Shown: positions 44,951 through 54,464, numbered from the stretch's first letter. The stretch: DNA of 64,000 nucleotides from Aquificota bacterium (GCA_018771605.1 CP076324.1:930001-994000), one strand, 5' to 3'. Notes: generated by a model from the letters alone, not told the origin. Program-made: numbers and translations.

Positions 44951-45526
44951 TTAATCATGCTTAGCTTTTAAATAAAAGCTATAGCCCTTTACGTATAAAG
45001 TTAGCCTTTTTACATCTCCAGAAGGCTTTGGGAAATAAACAAAACCCTTTAGCTTTGCACCGGGTTGGACTTCACCAAAGGTGAATGCCTTGTTAAGTAT
45101 ATCTGGGTAAACATCCTCTACAGGTGGAGGGGTATAATAGGGATACCACCAAAGACCAAAGGGAGAACTCCAATAGCCGATGCCAAAGCTAAAACCAAAA
45201 CCGTAAGACCTTCTTACCATACTCATCACATCCCTCGGTTCAAGGGGGTTAAATTGATTCTTTTTATCATCAAGGAGGAAAATATCCTCCTTTCTTATGC
45301 TAACAACCTCTTTGGAGTGGTTTTCTACCTCTATGTATATGGGCAAAACATAGTGATCAAGGTCAGAGGGACTATATTTCCATTGGTCTGTTTTTACACC
45401 TATGGATATATGATTGATTACTTGAGGTTGGCCTTCTAAGGTCCAGGTCTTTGTCGCACAGCTAAATGTAAGAAAAAGTATAATGAAAACCAACAACCAC
45501 ATAAGGTTTAATTTAATCCTCTTCAA
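44951..45526 (-). CDS. Uncharacterised lipoprotein
   Basis: A 191-residue exported protein with a signal helix and lipobox LTFSC (Cys about 23). The body has a beta-sandwich look: IYIEVENHSKEVVSIRKEDIFLLD resembles DUF4352-like immunoglobulin folds (core: VENHSKEVVSIRKEDIFL), and a Gly/Trp/Tyr/Pro-rich loop (about 110-135) follows. The C terminus returns to strand pattern with GEVQPGAKLKGFVYFPKP. It overlaps the propeller-like gene by 14 bp and precedes the NtrC-like gene. Function unknown. Confidence 0.75.
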   Translation of the reverse strand: MKRIKLNLMWLLVFIILFLTFSCATKTWTLEGQPQVINHISIGVKTDQWKYSPSDLDHYVLPIYIEVENHSKEVVSIRKEDIFLLDDKKNQFNPLEPRDVMSMVRRSYGFGFSFGIGYWSSPFGLWWYPYYTPPPVEDVYPDILNKAFTFGEVQPGAKLKGFVYFPKPSGDVKRLTLYVKGYSFYLKAKHD

Positions 45527-46592
45527 AGTTTTTTAAACCTTTTATTGCTTCACAATCCTTCCACTCATAGAATACATTAAAAGAGCTTATACGAATAGGC
45601 TCAAAGCCTATGCTTCCTTTTGTAGGAAGTAGTTTATAATCCCGCCACCTAAAACGCAATGCCTGTATGTTATAAAAGAAGGTATTACCAAAAGGCTTTT
45701 TTATTCTAATTGCATAAGCAAACTTCCCCATATACATATAACCATAGGCCCTTTTAGATTTAGCATCATAAAACCTTATGGCGGAAAAGCCATCCCCGAT
45801 AAGCTGTCCTTTATGTCCATATACAACAAGAGCTTTCCTAACAGTATCCTCATCTTCTGCCTCGCCCATTATAAGATTTTTCGTTGGATGTATATATCTA
45901 AAATAGTCAAAGCCTTGCCTTCGGTATGCAAAAGCTTTCAAACTTTTAAGATCAATAAGAAGGCCTTCCGAATCCTCTTTCATCTCTATCCTTCCCACCG
46001 CCCATCTAACATCCGTATACCTAAGATAATCATTGCCTCCCCAATTCGTTCTTAAAGTCTTAAGAGGCTTAAGATTTCTATCAAGCCAAAGCACAAAGCC
46101 ATCATAGTTTCCTTCCCATCCAACTCTGCCCACAACTACATAACCTTTCAACGCCTTTTTAAAGCTATAGGCATACATATTTTCACCAGAAGAAAAAGTA
46201 AGAGTTCTATTTCTCTTTATGTCAAAAAGCAAAAGTTGCCAACCGTCTTTTTCATAGCCACCTACAGCTAAAGCACAATCCGTTTGCCAAAGTATGCCTT
46301 CTGGACCAATAAGGGCCAGAACATCACCAGAATCTCTCCGATAAAAAATTACAAAAGTCCTCCGTCCTTTATGTCCCACAGCTACATATTTGTCTTTGCA
46401 TTCCCTTACGCTATAAAGGCTTATATCTTCTCCACCTTCTACTATTATGCCAACCTTTTTATCTTCATCTATAAGGAGTCCGTTGTAGTGCTTTCCTTCT
46501 TTGAAGACCCTCCCTACCAATAGGCTTTTGTGGGAAGAAAAGATTGCGCTATTGTATAGGGCTTTGTCCTTTAGAAAAAGGCATTCAACCAT
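45513..46592 (-). CDS. Uncharacterised beta-propeller-like protein
   Basis: A 359-residue protein with repeated units of about 40-45 residues containing strands such as KYVAVGHKGRRTFVIFYRR, GYVVVGRVGWEGNYDGFVLWL and AVGRIEMKEDSEGLLIDL, which suggests a beta-propeller. It has no signal sequence, so it looks cytoplasmic unless the start is wrong. ATG 46592 is preceded by AGAG and a TATATT box 10 nt upstream. It begins the operon ending with the NtrC-like regulator. No family is recognised. Confidence 0.7.
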   Translation of the reverse strand: MVECLFLKDKALYNSAIFSSHKSLLVGRVFKEGKHYNGLLIDEDKKVGIIVEGGEDISLYSVRECKDKYVAVGHKGRRTFVIFYRRDSGDVLALIGPEGILWQTDCALAVGGYEKDGWQLLLFDIKRNRTLTFSSGENMYAYSFKKALKGYVVVGRVGWEGNYDGFVLWLDRNLKPLKTLRTNWGGNDYLRYTDVRWAVGRIEMKEDSEGLLIDLKSLKAFAYRRQGFDYFRYIHPTKNLIMGEAEDEDTVRKALVVYGHKGQLIGDGFSAIRFYDAKSKRAYGYMYMGKFAYAIRIKKPFGNTFFYNIQALRFRWRDYKLLPTKGSIGFEPIRISSFNVFYEWKDCEAIKGLKNFEED

Positions 46593-46602
46593 TCTCTTTT
46601 GT

Positions 46603-46610
46603 AATATAAT
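46603..46610. promoter_or_regulatory. Overlapping divergent -10 boxes of metG and the propeller-like gene
   Basis: Plus strand TATAAT (46605-46610) lies 11 nt before the metG ATG; minus strand TATATT (46608-46603) lies 10 nt before ATG 46592. The whole gap is 29 bp and the boxes overlap, so only one polymerase can sit there at a time. Confidence 0.5.
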
Positions 46611-46612
46611 AA

Positions 46613-48094
<1,482 letters not shown>

Positions 48095-48260
48095 CTAAAA
48101 TGGTTATGCTCAAGGACAAGGCTTGAGTAAAGGTATGGTAATCTCCGCTTTTATGCAATGCGCCGTTCAATTGTCTCATTTATTTTTAGCAAAAAAACGA
48201 TAACTTCTACGTTTTTAGGATTTCCACATAACACATTAGTTTTTGCTTGTTTACAGTCTT
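48095..48260. other. Short intergenic region after metG
   Basis: 166 bp between convergent metG and DUF29 copy 3. It holds a weak hairpin CTCAAG/CTTGAG (48109-48127) just after metG without a T run, and an AT-rich stretch. No gene is seen. Confidence 0.4.
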
Positions 48261-48761
48261 TTATTTACTTAATTCTCTTCTCAAGTCCCTTGTCATGGCT
48301 TCTTCATAGGTGTAGGGACATTCTTTTGGAATTGGATAGTCCTTCGGGTCCTCTCCAACCTTTGCAAGCCATTTCATTAGTCTAAGAGAGGCCTCCTTCC
48401 ATGCGGAATTAAATTCCTTGGGTAGTTTGACTCGTAAGCTTGGATGTTTTTCAAAAAGGTATTCTATCTCTTTCCTTGCAAGCTCTATGGTAATTACCCA
48501 GCTAAGTCCTCCCTTTTCTTTTCCAGCTTTGGTCAAACCTCTAAAGTGGTCCCATTTGTATAGGTGTTCCAAAATCACCGCCAGATGGCTTATACAGCTT
48601 TCAAGATGTCTTAGCCCCATATCCTCTATCTCCTCCAATAGATTCTCCCAGTCTACCAAGTCATAGGCCTTTTCTCTCAGGAGTTCTAAGTTTTTCTCCA
48701 CCCAAAGAGGAAAATCCTTCTCATAAAGCTCTTTTAACTCTTCCTTTGATATGGTCCTCAT
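48261..48761 (-). CDS. DUF29 family protein (copy 3)
   Basis: A 166-residue DUF29 protein, second of a tandem pair. Its first 90 residues are nearly identical to copy 2 upstream (differences such as SKEE/GKEE and LYEKD/LYHKD) while the rest has diverged strongly (WVITIELARKEIEYLFEKHP against WIRSVENARKRIGILFKRYP). The ATG overlaps the stop of copy 2 (ATGA). Family function unknown. Confidence 0.9.
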   Translation of the reverse strand: MRTISKEELKELYEKDFPLWVEKNLELLREKAYDLVDWENLLEEIEDMGLRHLESCISHLAVILEHLYKWDHFRGLTKAGKEKGGLSWVITIELARKEIEYLFEKHPSLRVKLPKEFNSAWKEASLRLMKWLAKVGEDPKDYPIPKECPYTYEEAMTRDLRRELSK

Positions 48762-49258
48762 CTCTTTATCTCCTTCCTTAAATCTCTTGTCATGGCTTCT
48801 TCATAGGTATATGGGCATTTTTCCGGAATATGGTATTGGTCTGGGTCTTCTCCGATTTTGTCAAGCCATTCCTGTAATCTGATGACTGCTTCCTCCCATG
48901 CATAATCAAGCTCCGGCTTTAGCTTTGTTCTTAGGCTCGGGTATCTCTTAAAGAGAATTCCTATTCTCTTTCTCGCGTTTTCTACGCTTCTTATCCAAGA
49001 TAGTCCGCCCTTTTCCTCTCCAGCTTTTGTTAAACCTCTAAAGTGGTCCCATTTGTAAAGATGCTCTAAAATCACCGCCAGATGGCTTATACAGCTTTCA
49101 AGATGTCTTAGGCCCATATCTTCTATTTCCTCCAGAAGGTTTTCCCAGTCTACCAAGTCATAGGCCTTTTCTCTAAGGAGTTCTAAGTTTTTTTCCACCC
49201 AAAGGGGAAAGTCCTTATGGTAAAGTTCTTTTAATTCCTCCTTGCCTATGGTCCTCAT
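48758..49258 (-). CDS. DUF29 family protein (copy 2)
   Basis: A 166-residue DUF29 protein with KDFPLWVEKNLELLREKAYD and EEIEDMGLRHLESCISHLAV, and the C-terminal DPDQYHIPEKCPYTYEEAM shared with copy 1 at 27636. The promoter is nearly the same as for copy 1: TATATT, a 7-nt spacer TATCCCT, then ATG. Divergent from the HTH/NosL-like regulator. Confidence 0.9.
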   Translation of the reverse strand: MRTIGKEELKELYHKDFPLWVEKNLELLREKAYDLVDWENLLEEIEDMGLRHLESCISHLAVILEHLYKWDHFRGLTKAGEEKGGLSWIRSVENARKRIGILFKRYPSLRTKLKPELDYAWEEAVIRLQEWLDKIGEDPDQYHIPEKCPYTYEEAMTRDLRKEIKR

Positions 49259-49265
49259 AGGGATA

Positions 49266-49271
49266 AATATA
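49266..49271 (-). promoter_or_regulatory. -10 box of DUF29 copy 2, leaderless type
   Basis: TATATT on the minus strand ends 7 nt before ATG 49258. Copy 1 has TATATT and the spacer TATTCCT, one base different, so the promoter was duplicated with the gene. Confidence 0.6.
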
Positions 49272-49332
49272 AGAAGTGTTAATTTTTTTAGAACAGTTAT
49301 TGTTTTTTACCGTCCTTTTCCTCTTCTGGGAT

Positions 49333-49338
49333 TATAAT
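49333..49338 (+). promoter_or_regulatory. -10 box of the HTH/NosL-like gene, leaderless type
   Basis: TATAAT ends 6 nt before ATG 49345 and no ribosome binding site is present. Confidence 0.5.
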
Positions 49339-49344
49339 TTTAAC

Positions 49345-49920
49345 ATGGACAGAAAGGAACGGATAGTGGAGCTAATAGCTCAAGGCTATAGGAATGTAAA
49401 GTCCTTGGCCCAATACTTTGGCGTCTCCCTTATGACCATATACAGGGATGTGAGGGAGCTTGAAAAGGAAGGAAGGATTGTAAGAAAGCATGGGGAACTG
49501 CTTTTAAGAGAGGAGGCGGGAGATCTTGTAGAGGAATCTCTTCCCACATGTGCTTATTGCACCAAGCCCATAGAAAAGAGGCTTGAGTTTACATATAGGC
49601 TGAAGAAAGGAAGGATTGTAAGGGCATGCTGTGCCCACTGTGGCCTACTCCTTTACAAAAACATAAAAGAGGAAGATATAGAGTCTTGCATGACTTGGGA
49701 TTTTATAAACTGTAAGCCTCTTAGCTGTTTTTCAGCTTGGTATGTGGTAGGCTCTACCGCTTTGCCTTGCTGTTCTCCATCCGCCATTGCCTTTGCTAGC
49801 AAAGAAGATGCGGAGAAGTTTGCAAAGGGCTTTGGGGGAGTGGTGCTCAACTTTGAAAAAGCCGTAGAAGGCATTGAGCAACTTATGAAAAGAGGAACAC
49901 CGGTTAAAATGAACCTATAA
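49345..49920 (+). CDS. HTH regulator fused to Cys-rich NosL-like domain
   Basis: A 191-residue protein. Residues 1-55 are a DeoR-type winged HTH (VKSLAQYFGVSLMTIYRDVRELEKEG). The rest is Cys-rich: TCAYC, RACCAHC, ESCMTW, NCKPLSC and LPCCSPS, ending with AIAFASKEDAEKFAKGFGG and VVLNFEKAVEGI, a pattern like the copper-binding NosL family. It may be a metal or redox sensor; copper is a guess by analogy. ATG 49345 is chosen over the earlier open frame because the HTH starts there and a -10 box sits 6 nt before it. It precedes the NuoG-like gene by 10 bp. Confidence 0.75.
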   Translation: MDRKERIVELIAQGYRNVKSLAQYFGVSLMTIYRDVRELEKEGRIVRKHGELLLREEAGDLVEESLPTCAYCTKPIEKRLEFTYRLKKGRIVRACCAHCGLLLYKNIKEEDIESCMTWDFINCKPLSCFSAWYVVGSTALPCCSPSAIAFASKEDAEKFAKGFGGVVLNFEKAVEGIEQLMKRGTPVKMNL

Positions 49921-49930
49921 GGAGGTAAAG

Positions 49931-51811
49931 ATGAAAAAGGTAAAGATATACGTAGATGGAATAGAGTATGAGGTGGAAAAGAACAAGCCCTTGCTACAGA
50001 GCCTTCTTGACCTTGGCATACAGGTGCCTTACTTTTGCTACCATCCTCGCCTCAAGATAATAGGTGCCTGTAGGATGTGCATAGTCTTTAACGAAAAGAC
50101 TGGAAGGCTTATGACCTCTTGCAACGCCTATCCAGAGGAGGGCATGTCCATATCCACCAAGCACCCCCTTGTGGTAGAAAACCAAAAGTATCTTCTGCAG
50201 GCCTTTATGACAAGGCATCCCCTTGACTGTCCCATATGCGATAAGGCTGGAGAGTGCGACCTACAAAACTACGGAGCCCTTTTTGGACCACAAAGGCAAA
50301 TAGTCCCTGTCTCAGCCCTTGAAAAGGAAAGGCACCAGCTTGATTGGGAAAGCGATTTTCTTGAGTATTACTCCAACAGATGCGTGGTTTGTTATAGATG
50401 CACAAGGGCCTGCGATGATGTGGTGGGAGCCCATGCCTTGTATGTGGAAGAGAGGGGCTTTCAGGCCAACATAGCACCCACCATAAGGCCCATGGATACC
50501 TCCACCTGCGAGATGTGCGGTATATGCGTCCATGTATGCCCAGTTGGTGCCATAATCTCCAAGCCCTTTAAGTATTGGACAAGGAGCTGGCTACTTAAGA
50601 AAGGGAAAACTATATGCAATCTCTGCCCTGTGGGCTGTGAGGTCCAGATTGAATATGGAGTGGGAGACTGGAAGTCAAAGGATAAGGTTTATAGAACAAA
50701 GCCCACCGACGAATTAAACGTATGCGCCAAGGCCTTCTTTGGCTACGATGTACTAAACTACGAAAGGCTTAGAACTCCAAAGATGTTTGGAAAGGAGGAA
50801 ACGAGGGGCAACTTGGCCAACTACCTCTCCATGTTGTTAAAGAGAGACCCAGAGAACACACTCCTTGTGCTATCCTCCTATATGAGCAACGAAGACTACA
50901 GCCTTATAAAAGAGGTAGTTAAAAGGACTGGCGCAATGGTAAGCACTCCCTTGAGCCTTGACCTTTTGCCCTTCCTATCTTCTTACGGAGAGTATGAAGG
51001 CCTAAGCATAAAGGACTTGGAAGATGCAGACTTTTACGTGTTTATAGGCGAGGACATCACCTCCACTGCGCCCGTTCTTTCTTACTACACAAAGAAGAAG
51101 GTCTATAAGATAGGAAAGGTGCAAAGAGACTCAAAGCTAAAGCCTGTGATGATTGAAAAAGAGGAGCTTTCCAAGCTGGAAGGCAAAGGTGTAATAGTCT
51201 TCAATGCGGTGGGAATGAAGGCCGAAGAGGCAAGCCAATGGGGGAAGTATCTAAAGGACCTTTGCAAGGAAAAGGGCTTTGGGCTTGTGCTTCTTCACGA
51301 TGGCAACTTTATGGGCCTAATAAGGCATATACCCATAGATTGGATCTCCAGCCTGCCAGAGGCATTAAATAGGGTAAAGAACCTTATTATCTTTGGAGAG
51401 GACCTACTGGACTACATGAGCATAGAAGAGGTGGAAAAGCTCTTTGAAAAGGCGGAGCATACTGTGGCCTTTTCTCCCTTTGAGGATGGCATAGCCCAGC
51501 TGGCGCACATAAGGGTGCCCATGGACCTCTTTGGTGAGATAGAAGGCACTTACCATACCCTTATGGGTGAAAAGAAGGCAAAGAGAGTTCTGCACAAGTT
51601 CTTTGACCACACGGACCTTTTAAGGAACATCCTTGAGAGCCTGCCGGCTGAAGAAAAAACTCCTGCGGTCCTAAAGGGTGGGTCCTTTGAAGGCAAAAGG
51701 TTTGTGCATCTTTATAGGAGCAACTGGATAACCAAGAGGAGCGAAAACCTCACAAGGCTTTATGAGAAGAACACAGCCCTTGAGGAGGCCATAAGATTGG
51801 GAAGCTCATAA
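49931..51811 (+). CDS. NuoG-like iron-sulfur protein, NADH dehydrogenase or hydrogenase subunit
   Basis: A 626-residue protein. It carries a 2Fe-2S ferredoxin fold (Cys36, 47, 50, 64), a His-Cys3 4Fe-4S site (His96, Cys100, 103, 109), two 4Fe-4S ferredoxin sites (Cys151/154/157/161 and 193/196/199/203) and a further C-X2-C-X3-C-X28-C site (229, 232, 236, 265) as in the N5 cluster of NuoG. The later half is a shortened molybdopterin-oxidoreductase remnant. E. coli NuoG has about 900 residues. No other nuo genes are adjacent, so it might instead serve a different NAD(P)-linked complex. GGAGGT lies 6 nt before the ATG. Confidence 0.85.
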   Translation: MKKVKIYVDGIEYEVEKNKPLLQSLLDLGIQVPYFCYHPRLKIIGACRMCIVFNEKTGRLMTSCNAYPEEGMSISTKHPLVVENQKYLLQAFMTRHPLDCPICDKAGECDLQNYGALFGPQRQIVPVSALEKERHQLDWESDFLEYYSNRCVVCYRCTRACDDVVGAHALYVEERGFQANIAPTIRPMDTSTCEMCGICVHVCPVGAIISKPFKYWTRSWLLKKGKTICNLCPVGCEVQIEYGVGDWKSKDKVYRTKPTDELNVCAKAFFGYDVLNYERLRTPKMFGKEETRGNLANYLSMLLKRDPENTLLVLSSYMSNEDYSLIKEVVKRTGAMVSTPLSLDLLPFLSSYGEYEGLSIKDLEDADFYVFIGEDITSTAPVLSYYTKKKVYKIGKVQRDSKLKPVMIEKEELSKLEGKGVIVFNAVGMKAEEASQWGKYLKDLCKEKGFGLVLLHDGNFMGLIRHIPIDWISSLPEALNRVKNLIIFGEDLLDYMSIEEVEKLFEKAEHTVAFSPFEDGIAQLAHIRVPMDLFGEIEGTYHTLMGEKKAKRVLHKFFDHTDLLRNILESLPAEEKTPAVLKGGSFEGKRFVHLYRSNWITKRSENLTRLYEKNTALEEAIRLGSS

Positions 51812-51882
51812 GGTTCATAATAGCCTGCGCCCTGTGCGTAGGCTTGGCTTTTCTTGTTTATCTGCTTTTGAGTAGAATATAA
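51796..51882 (+). CDS. Possible small single-helix membrane protein
   Basis: A 28-codon frame overlapping the end of the NuoG-like gene. It reads KLIRFIIACALCVGLAFLVY and ends LLLSRI, a perfect membrane helix after a basic start. GAGGAGG lies 7 nt before a possible ATT start (51796); there is no ATG, GTG or TTG in frame, so the start is doubtful. If real, it would be an accessory subunit; otherwise a chance frame. Confidence 0.3.
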   Translation: MGKLIRFIIACALCVGLAFLVYLLLSRI

Positions 51883-51887
51883 AGCAA
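51866..51887 (+). repeat. Direct repeat, left copy (22 bp)
   Basis: Matches 52079-52100 at 21 of 22 bases (A/G difference at the tenth base). The repeats flank 191 bp of noncoding sequence and are about the size of the IS target duplication at 41940. It overlaps the end of the small ORF. Confidence 0.7.
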
Positions 51888-52078
51888 AAGGCTGGCTAAT
51901 AGATTTATCTTTTGTAGTAGCGTGATGTTTCGTGACTGCAGTTGCAGGTAAAAACCTGCTAGCTGTAAAAGACTGGATTTTGGGTAGGTACGCATCAACG
52001 TGCCTATTTATTGATTGCTTCATTTATTTTCTGTAAAGAGTAGCCTACCCACTCTAGAATAAATTTCTCAAAGTGTTT
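51888..52078. other. 191-bp noncoding stretch between direct repeats, with hairpins
   Basis: Contains GCAGGT/ACCTGC (51944-51959), TAGGTACG/CGTGCCTA (51985-52006) and GAGTAGCCTACCCACTC, but no gene. It ends with AATTTCTCA, similar to the inner side of the IS terminal repeat, while the outermost bases do not match. It may be a decayed mobile element inserted with a 22-bp duplication. Confidence 0.4.
51985..52010 (+). terminator. Possible terminator after the NuoG-like gene
   Basis: Stem TAGGTACG/CGTGCCTA (8 bp, one G-T pair) with loop CATCAA is followed by TTTATTGATTG. The T run is broken, so strength is doubtful. Confidence 0.45.
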
Positions 52079-52100
52079 TTTTGAGTAAAATATAAAGCAA
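52079..52100 (+). repeat. Direct repeat, right copy (22 bp)
   Basis: Right-hand copy of 51866-51887, one base different. Confidence 0.7.
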
Positions 52101-52180
52101 GGTCTTAAAAGGTATGTGGCATTTTACACCACAAGCTTCAATCTTTTTCAAAATATTTGAAACAGTGCAAAGGTGCTGGG

Positions 52181-52498
52181 CTACTTAATAAGGCCAAAAA
52201 GCCTTGCTATGAATTCCAAAGCATCCTTGTTTAAAAAGATTATGGCAAAGAGAAGGATTAAAAACAGGATGGTAAATTTTCTGTCAAGCTTAAGGATTTC
52301 CTTTTCTATCTTTGCTTCAAGCTCCACCTTTAAGAGTTGCAAATCCGCCTTAGTTGCCAGCTCCTTTGTAAGCTCATCCTTTAATTCAAGCTTTTTCTGT
52401 ATGGCTACTTCCTTGGCTTTTTCTTCTATGCCTTCTAAGGCTATTTCAATAGCATCGGCCACCTTTTTGGCTCCTTCCTTTCCAAGCTTCTCTTCCAT
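52181..52498 (-). CDS. Coiled-coil protein with C-terminal membrane anchor (DUF1640-like)
   Basis: A 105-residue protein: a long charged coiled coil (about 5-72, with KADLQLLKVELEAKIEKEIL) and one membrane helix (TILFLILLFAIIFL, 76-89) before a short tail. This plan fits DUF1640/CCDC90-like proteins, related to regulators of membrane channels in mitochondria, with unknown bacterial role. It lies 56 bp after dxs. Confidence 0.75.
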   Translation of the reverse strand: MEEKLGKEGAKKVADAIEIALEGIEEKAKEVAIQKKLELKDELTKELATKADLQLLKVELEAKIEKEILKLDRKFTILFLILLFAIIFLNKDALEFIARLFGLIK

Positions 52499-52554
52499 TG
52501 ATAAACTATCACTTTTGTCTCAAAAAGCTTTTGCACGCGATAGCTATCCTACCT

Positions 52555-54444
52555 TTACCTTATAAAAATCCCGCCCTTTACAAACTCCAAAATCTTTTCC
52601 TTTATGCCCTTTGCATCTATTCCCACAAGGTTCCTCAAAAGGTTTTGATTTCCATGCTCTATAAACCTGTCTGGGATGCCAAGGTTCAAAACTCTTTTGG
52701 TGTAGCCTCTTTTGGCAAGCCACTCAAGCACGCCAGAGCCAAAGCCACCCATTATTACGTTATCTTCCACTGTGATAAAAAGCTCATAGCTTTGGGCAAG
52801 CTTTTCAAGAAGCTCTTCATCCATGGGCTTTACAAACCTTGCGTTTACCACGGCAAAGTCCAAGCCCTCCTTTAGAAGCTCTTGCGAAGCCTCCAGCGCC
52901 TGATAGACTGGATAGCCTACGGCCAGTATAACACCATCTTTTCCATCTTTTAACACCTCCCAGCTTCCTACTTTTAGAAGCCTAAAGCCTTCTGTAGGCA
53001 CGCCGTAGGCTGGGCCCCTTGGATACCTTATGGCAAAGGGTCCGTTGTGCTGTAAGGCAGTATAAAGAAGGTCCCTTAGCTCCTGTTCATCCTTTGGAGC
53101 ACTCACTACCATGTTGGGAATGCACCTGAGGTAAGAGAGGTCAAAAACACCATGATGGGTTGGTCCATCGTCGCCCACCAAGCCACCCCTATCTATGGCA
53201 AAGACCACAGGAAGGTTCTGAAGGGCTATATCGTGTATAACTTGGTCGTAGGCCCTTTGGAGGAAGGTAGAATAGTAGCATGCCACAGGCTTTAGACCTC
53301 CTGCCGCAAGGCCACCTGCAAAGGTGCAAGCATGCTGTTCTGCAATGCCCACATCAAAGAACCTATGGGGAAACTTTTGACTGAACTCCACAAGGCCTGA
53401 CCCTTCCTTCATGGCGGGAGTTATAACAACCACATGGGGATCCATCTCTGCCAATTCCACTATGGCCTTTCCGAACACAGAGGTCCATGTGGGTGGAGAA
53501 GGCTTTTTAATGAACTCTCCCGACTCTCTCTTATAGGGAGCCACGCCGTGCCATGTGACAGGATCGTTTTCCGCCGGCTTGTAGCCCTTGCCCTTTTTTG
53601 TGTATATGTGTAAAAGCACCGGTCCTTTTACATGCTTTAGGTTTTCAAGGGTTTTTTCTAAGGCGGGGAGGTCGTGGCCATCTATGGGGCCTATGTAGTT
53701 AAATCCAAGCTCTTCAAAGAGGACGCCAGGAGAAAGAAGCCCCTTTAAAAACTCCTCTGTGAGCTTCATAACCCTCAGAGCTGGGCTTCCAAGATGTTCA
53801 AGAAGCCTTTTGACCCTCTGCCTTGTCTCCTGAACAAAATGGCCGCTTAGTATCTTGCTAAGGTATGTGGAAATGGCTCCCACGTTGGGCGATATGGACA
53901 TTTCATTATCGTTGAGTATCACTATAAACCTATCTGGCCTTAAGTGTCCTGCGTTGTTTAGGGCCTCAAAGGCCATGCCAGCCGTCATGGCACCATCGCC
54001 TATAACGGCCACCACATACCTTTCTTGGTCTCCCATAAGGTCAAGGGCCTTTCTAAAGCCAAGGGCTGCTGATATGGAAGTGGAGCTATGGCCTGCGCCA
54101 AAGGCATCAAAAGGACTTTCTTCCCTTCTCAAAAAGCCCGATATGCCACCAAACTGCCTGAGGGTTGGAAATGTGTCCTTCCTATCTGTTAGGATCTTCC
54201 AAGGGTATGCCTGATGGCCTATATCCCAGACTACTATGTCCTTTGGCGGGTCAAAAACCCTCAATAGGGCTATGGTAAGCTCTACGGCGCCAAGGCTTGG
54301 TGCCACATGGCCACCTCTTTGGGCTGTAACCTCTATTATATAATCCCTTACCTCTTCTGCAAGCCTTTGTAGCTTTTCATAATCATACTCTTTAAGGTAA
54401 GCAGGCCCCTCATATTCTCTTAAAAGTTCATACCTTTCCAACAT
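52555..54444 (-). CDS. dxs: 1-deoxy-D-xylulose-5-phosphate synthase
   Basis: A 629-residue thiamine-diphosphate enzyme making DXP from pyruvate and glyceraldehyde 3-phosphate, the entry to the MEP pathway (dxr and ispE are in this window). GHVAPSLGAVELTIAL, VIGDGAMTAGMAFEALNNAG with the cofactor motif GDG...NN, and DVGIAEQHACTFAGGLA with its catalytic Glu are present, followed by the transketolase C-terminal domain. It follows the small membrane protein by 20 bp. Confidence 0.97.
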   Translation of the reverse strand: MLERYELLREYEGPAYLKEYDYEKLQRLAEEVRDYIIEVTAQRGGHVAPSLGAVELTIALLRVFDPPKDIVVWDIGHQAYPWKILTDRKDTFPTLRQFGGISGFLRREESPFDAFGAGHSSTSISAALGFRKALDLMGDQERYVVAVIGDGAMTAGMAFEALNNAGHLRPDRFIVILNDNEMSISPNVGAISTYLSKILSGHFVQETRQRVKRLLEHLGSPALRVMKLTEEFLKGLLSPGVLFEELGFNYIGPIDGHDLPALEKTLENLKHVKGPVLLHIYTKKGKGYKPAENDPVTWHGVAPYKRESGEFIKKPSPPTWTSVFGKAIVELAEMDPHVVVITPAMKEGSGLVEFSQKFPHRFFDVGIAEQHACTFAGGLAAGGLKPVACYYSTFLQRAYDQVIHDIALQNLPVVFAIDRGGLVGDDGPTHHGVFDLSYLRCIPNMVVSAPKDEQELRDLLYTALQHNGPFAIRYPRGPAYGVPTEGFRLLKVGSWEVLKDGKDGVILAVGYPVYQALEASQELLKEGLDFAVVNARFVKPMDEELLEKLAQSYELFITVEDNVIMGGFGSGVLEWLAKRGYTKRVLNLGIPDRFIEHGNQNLLRNLVGIDAKGIKEKILEFVKGGIFIR

Positions 54445-54464
54445 AGTCTATAAAGCTATGCTTA

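Noticed and set aside
52109-52130. Sigma-54-like TGGCA near 52111
   Set aside because: The -12 GC is missing at the required 10-bp spacing and no gene starts downstream.
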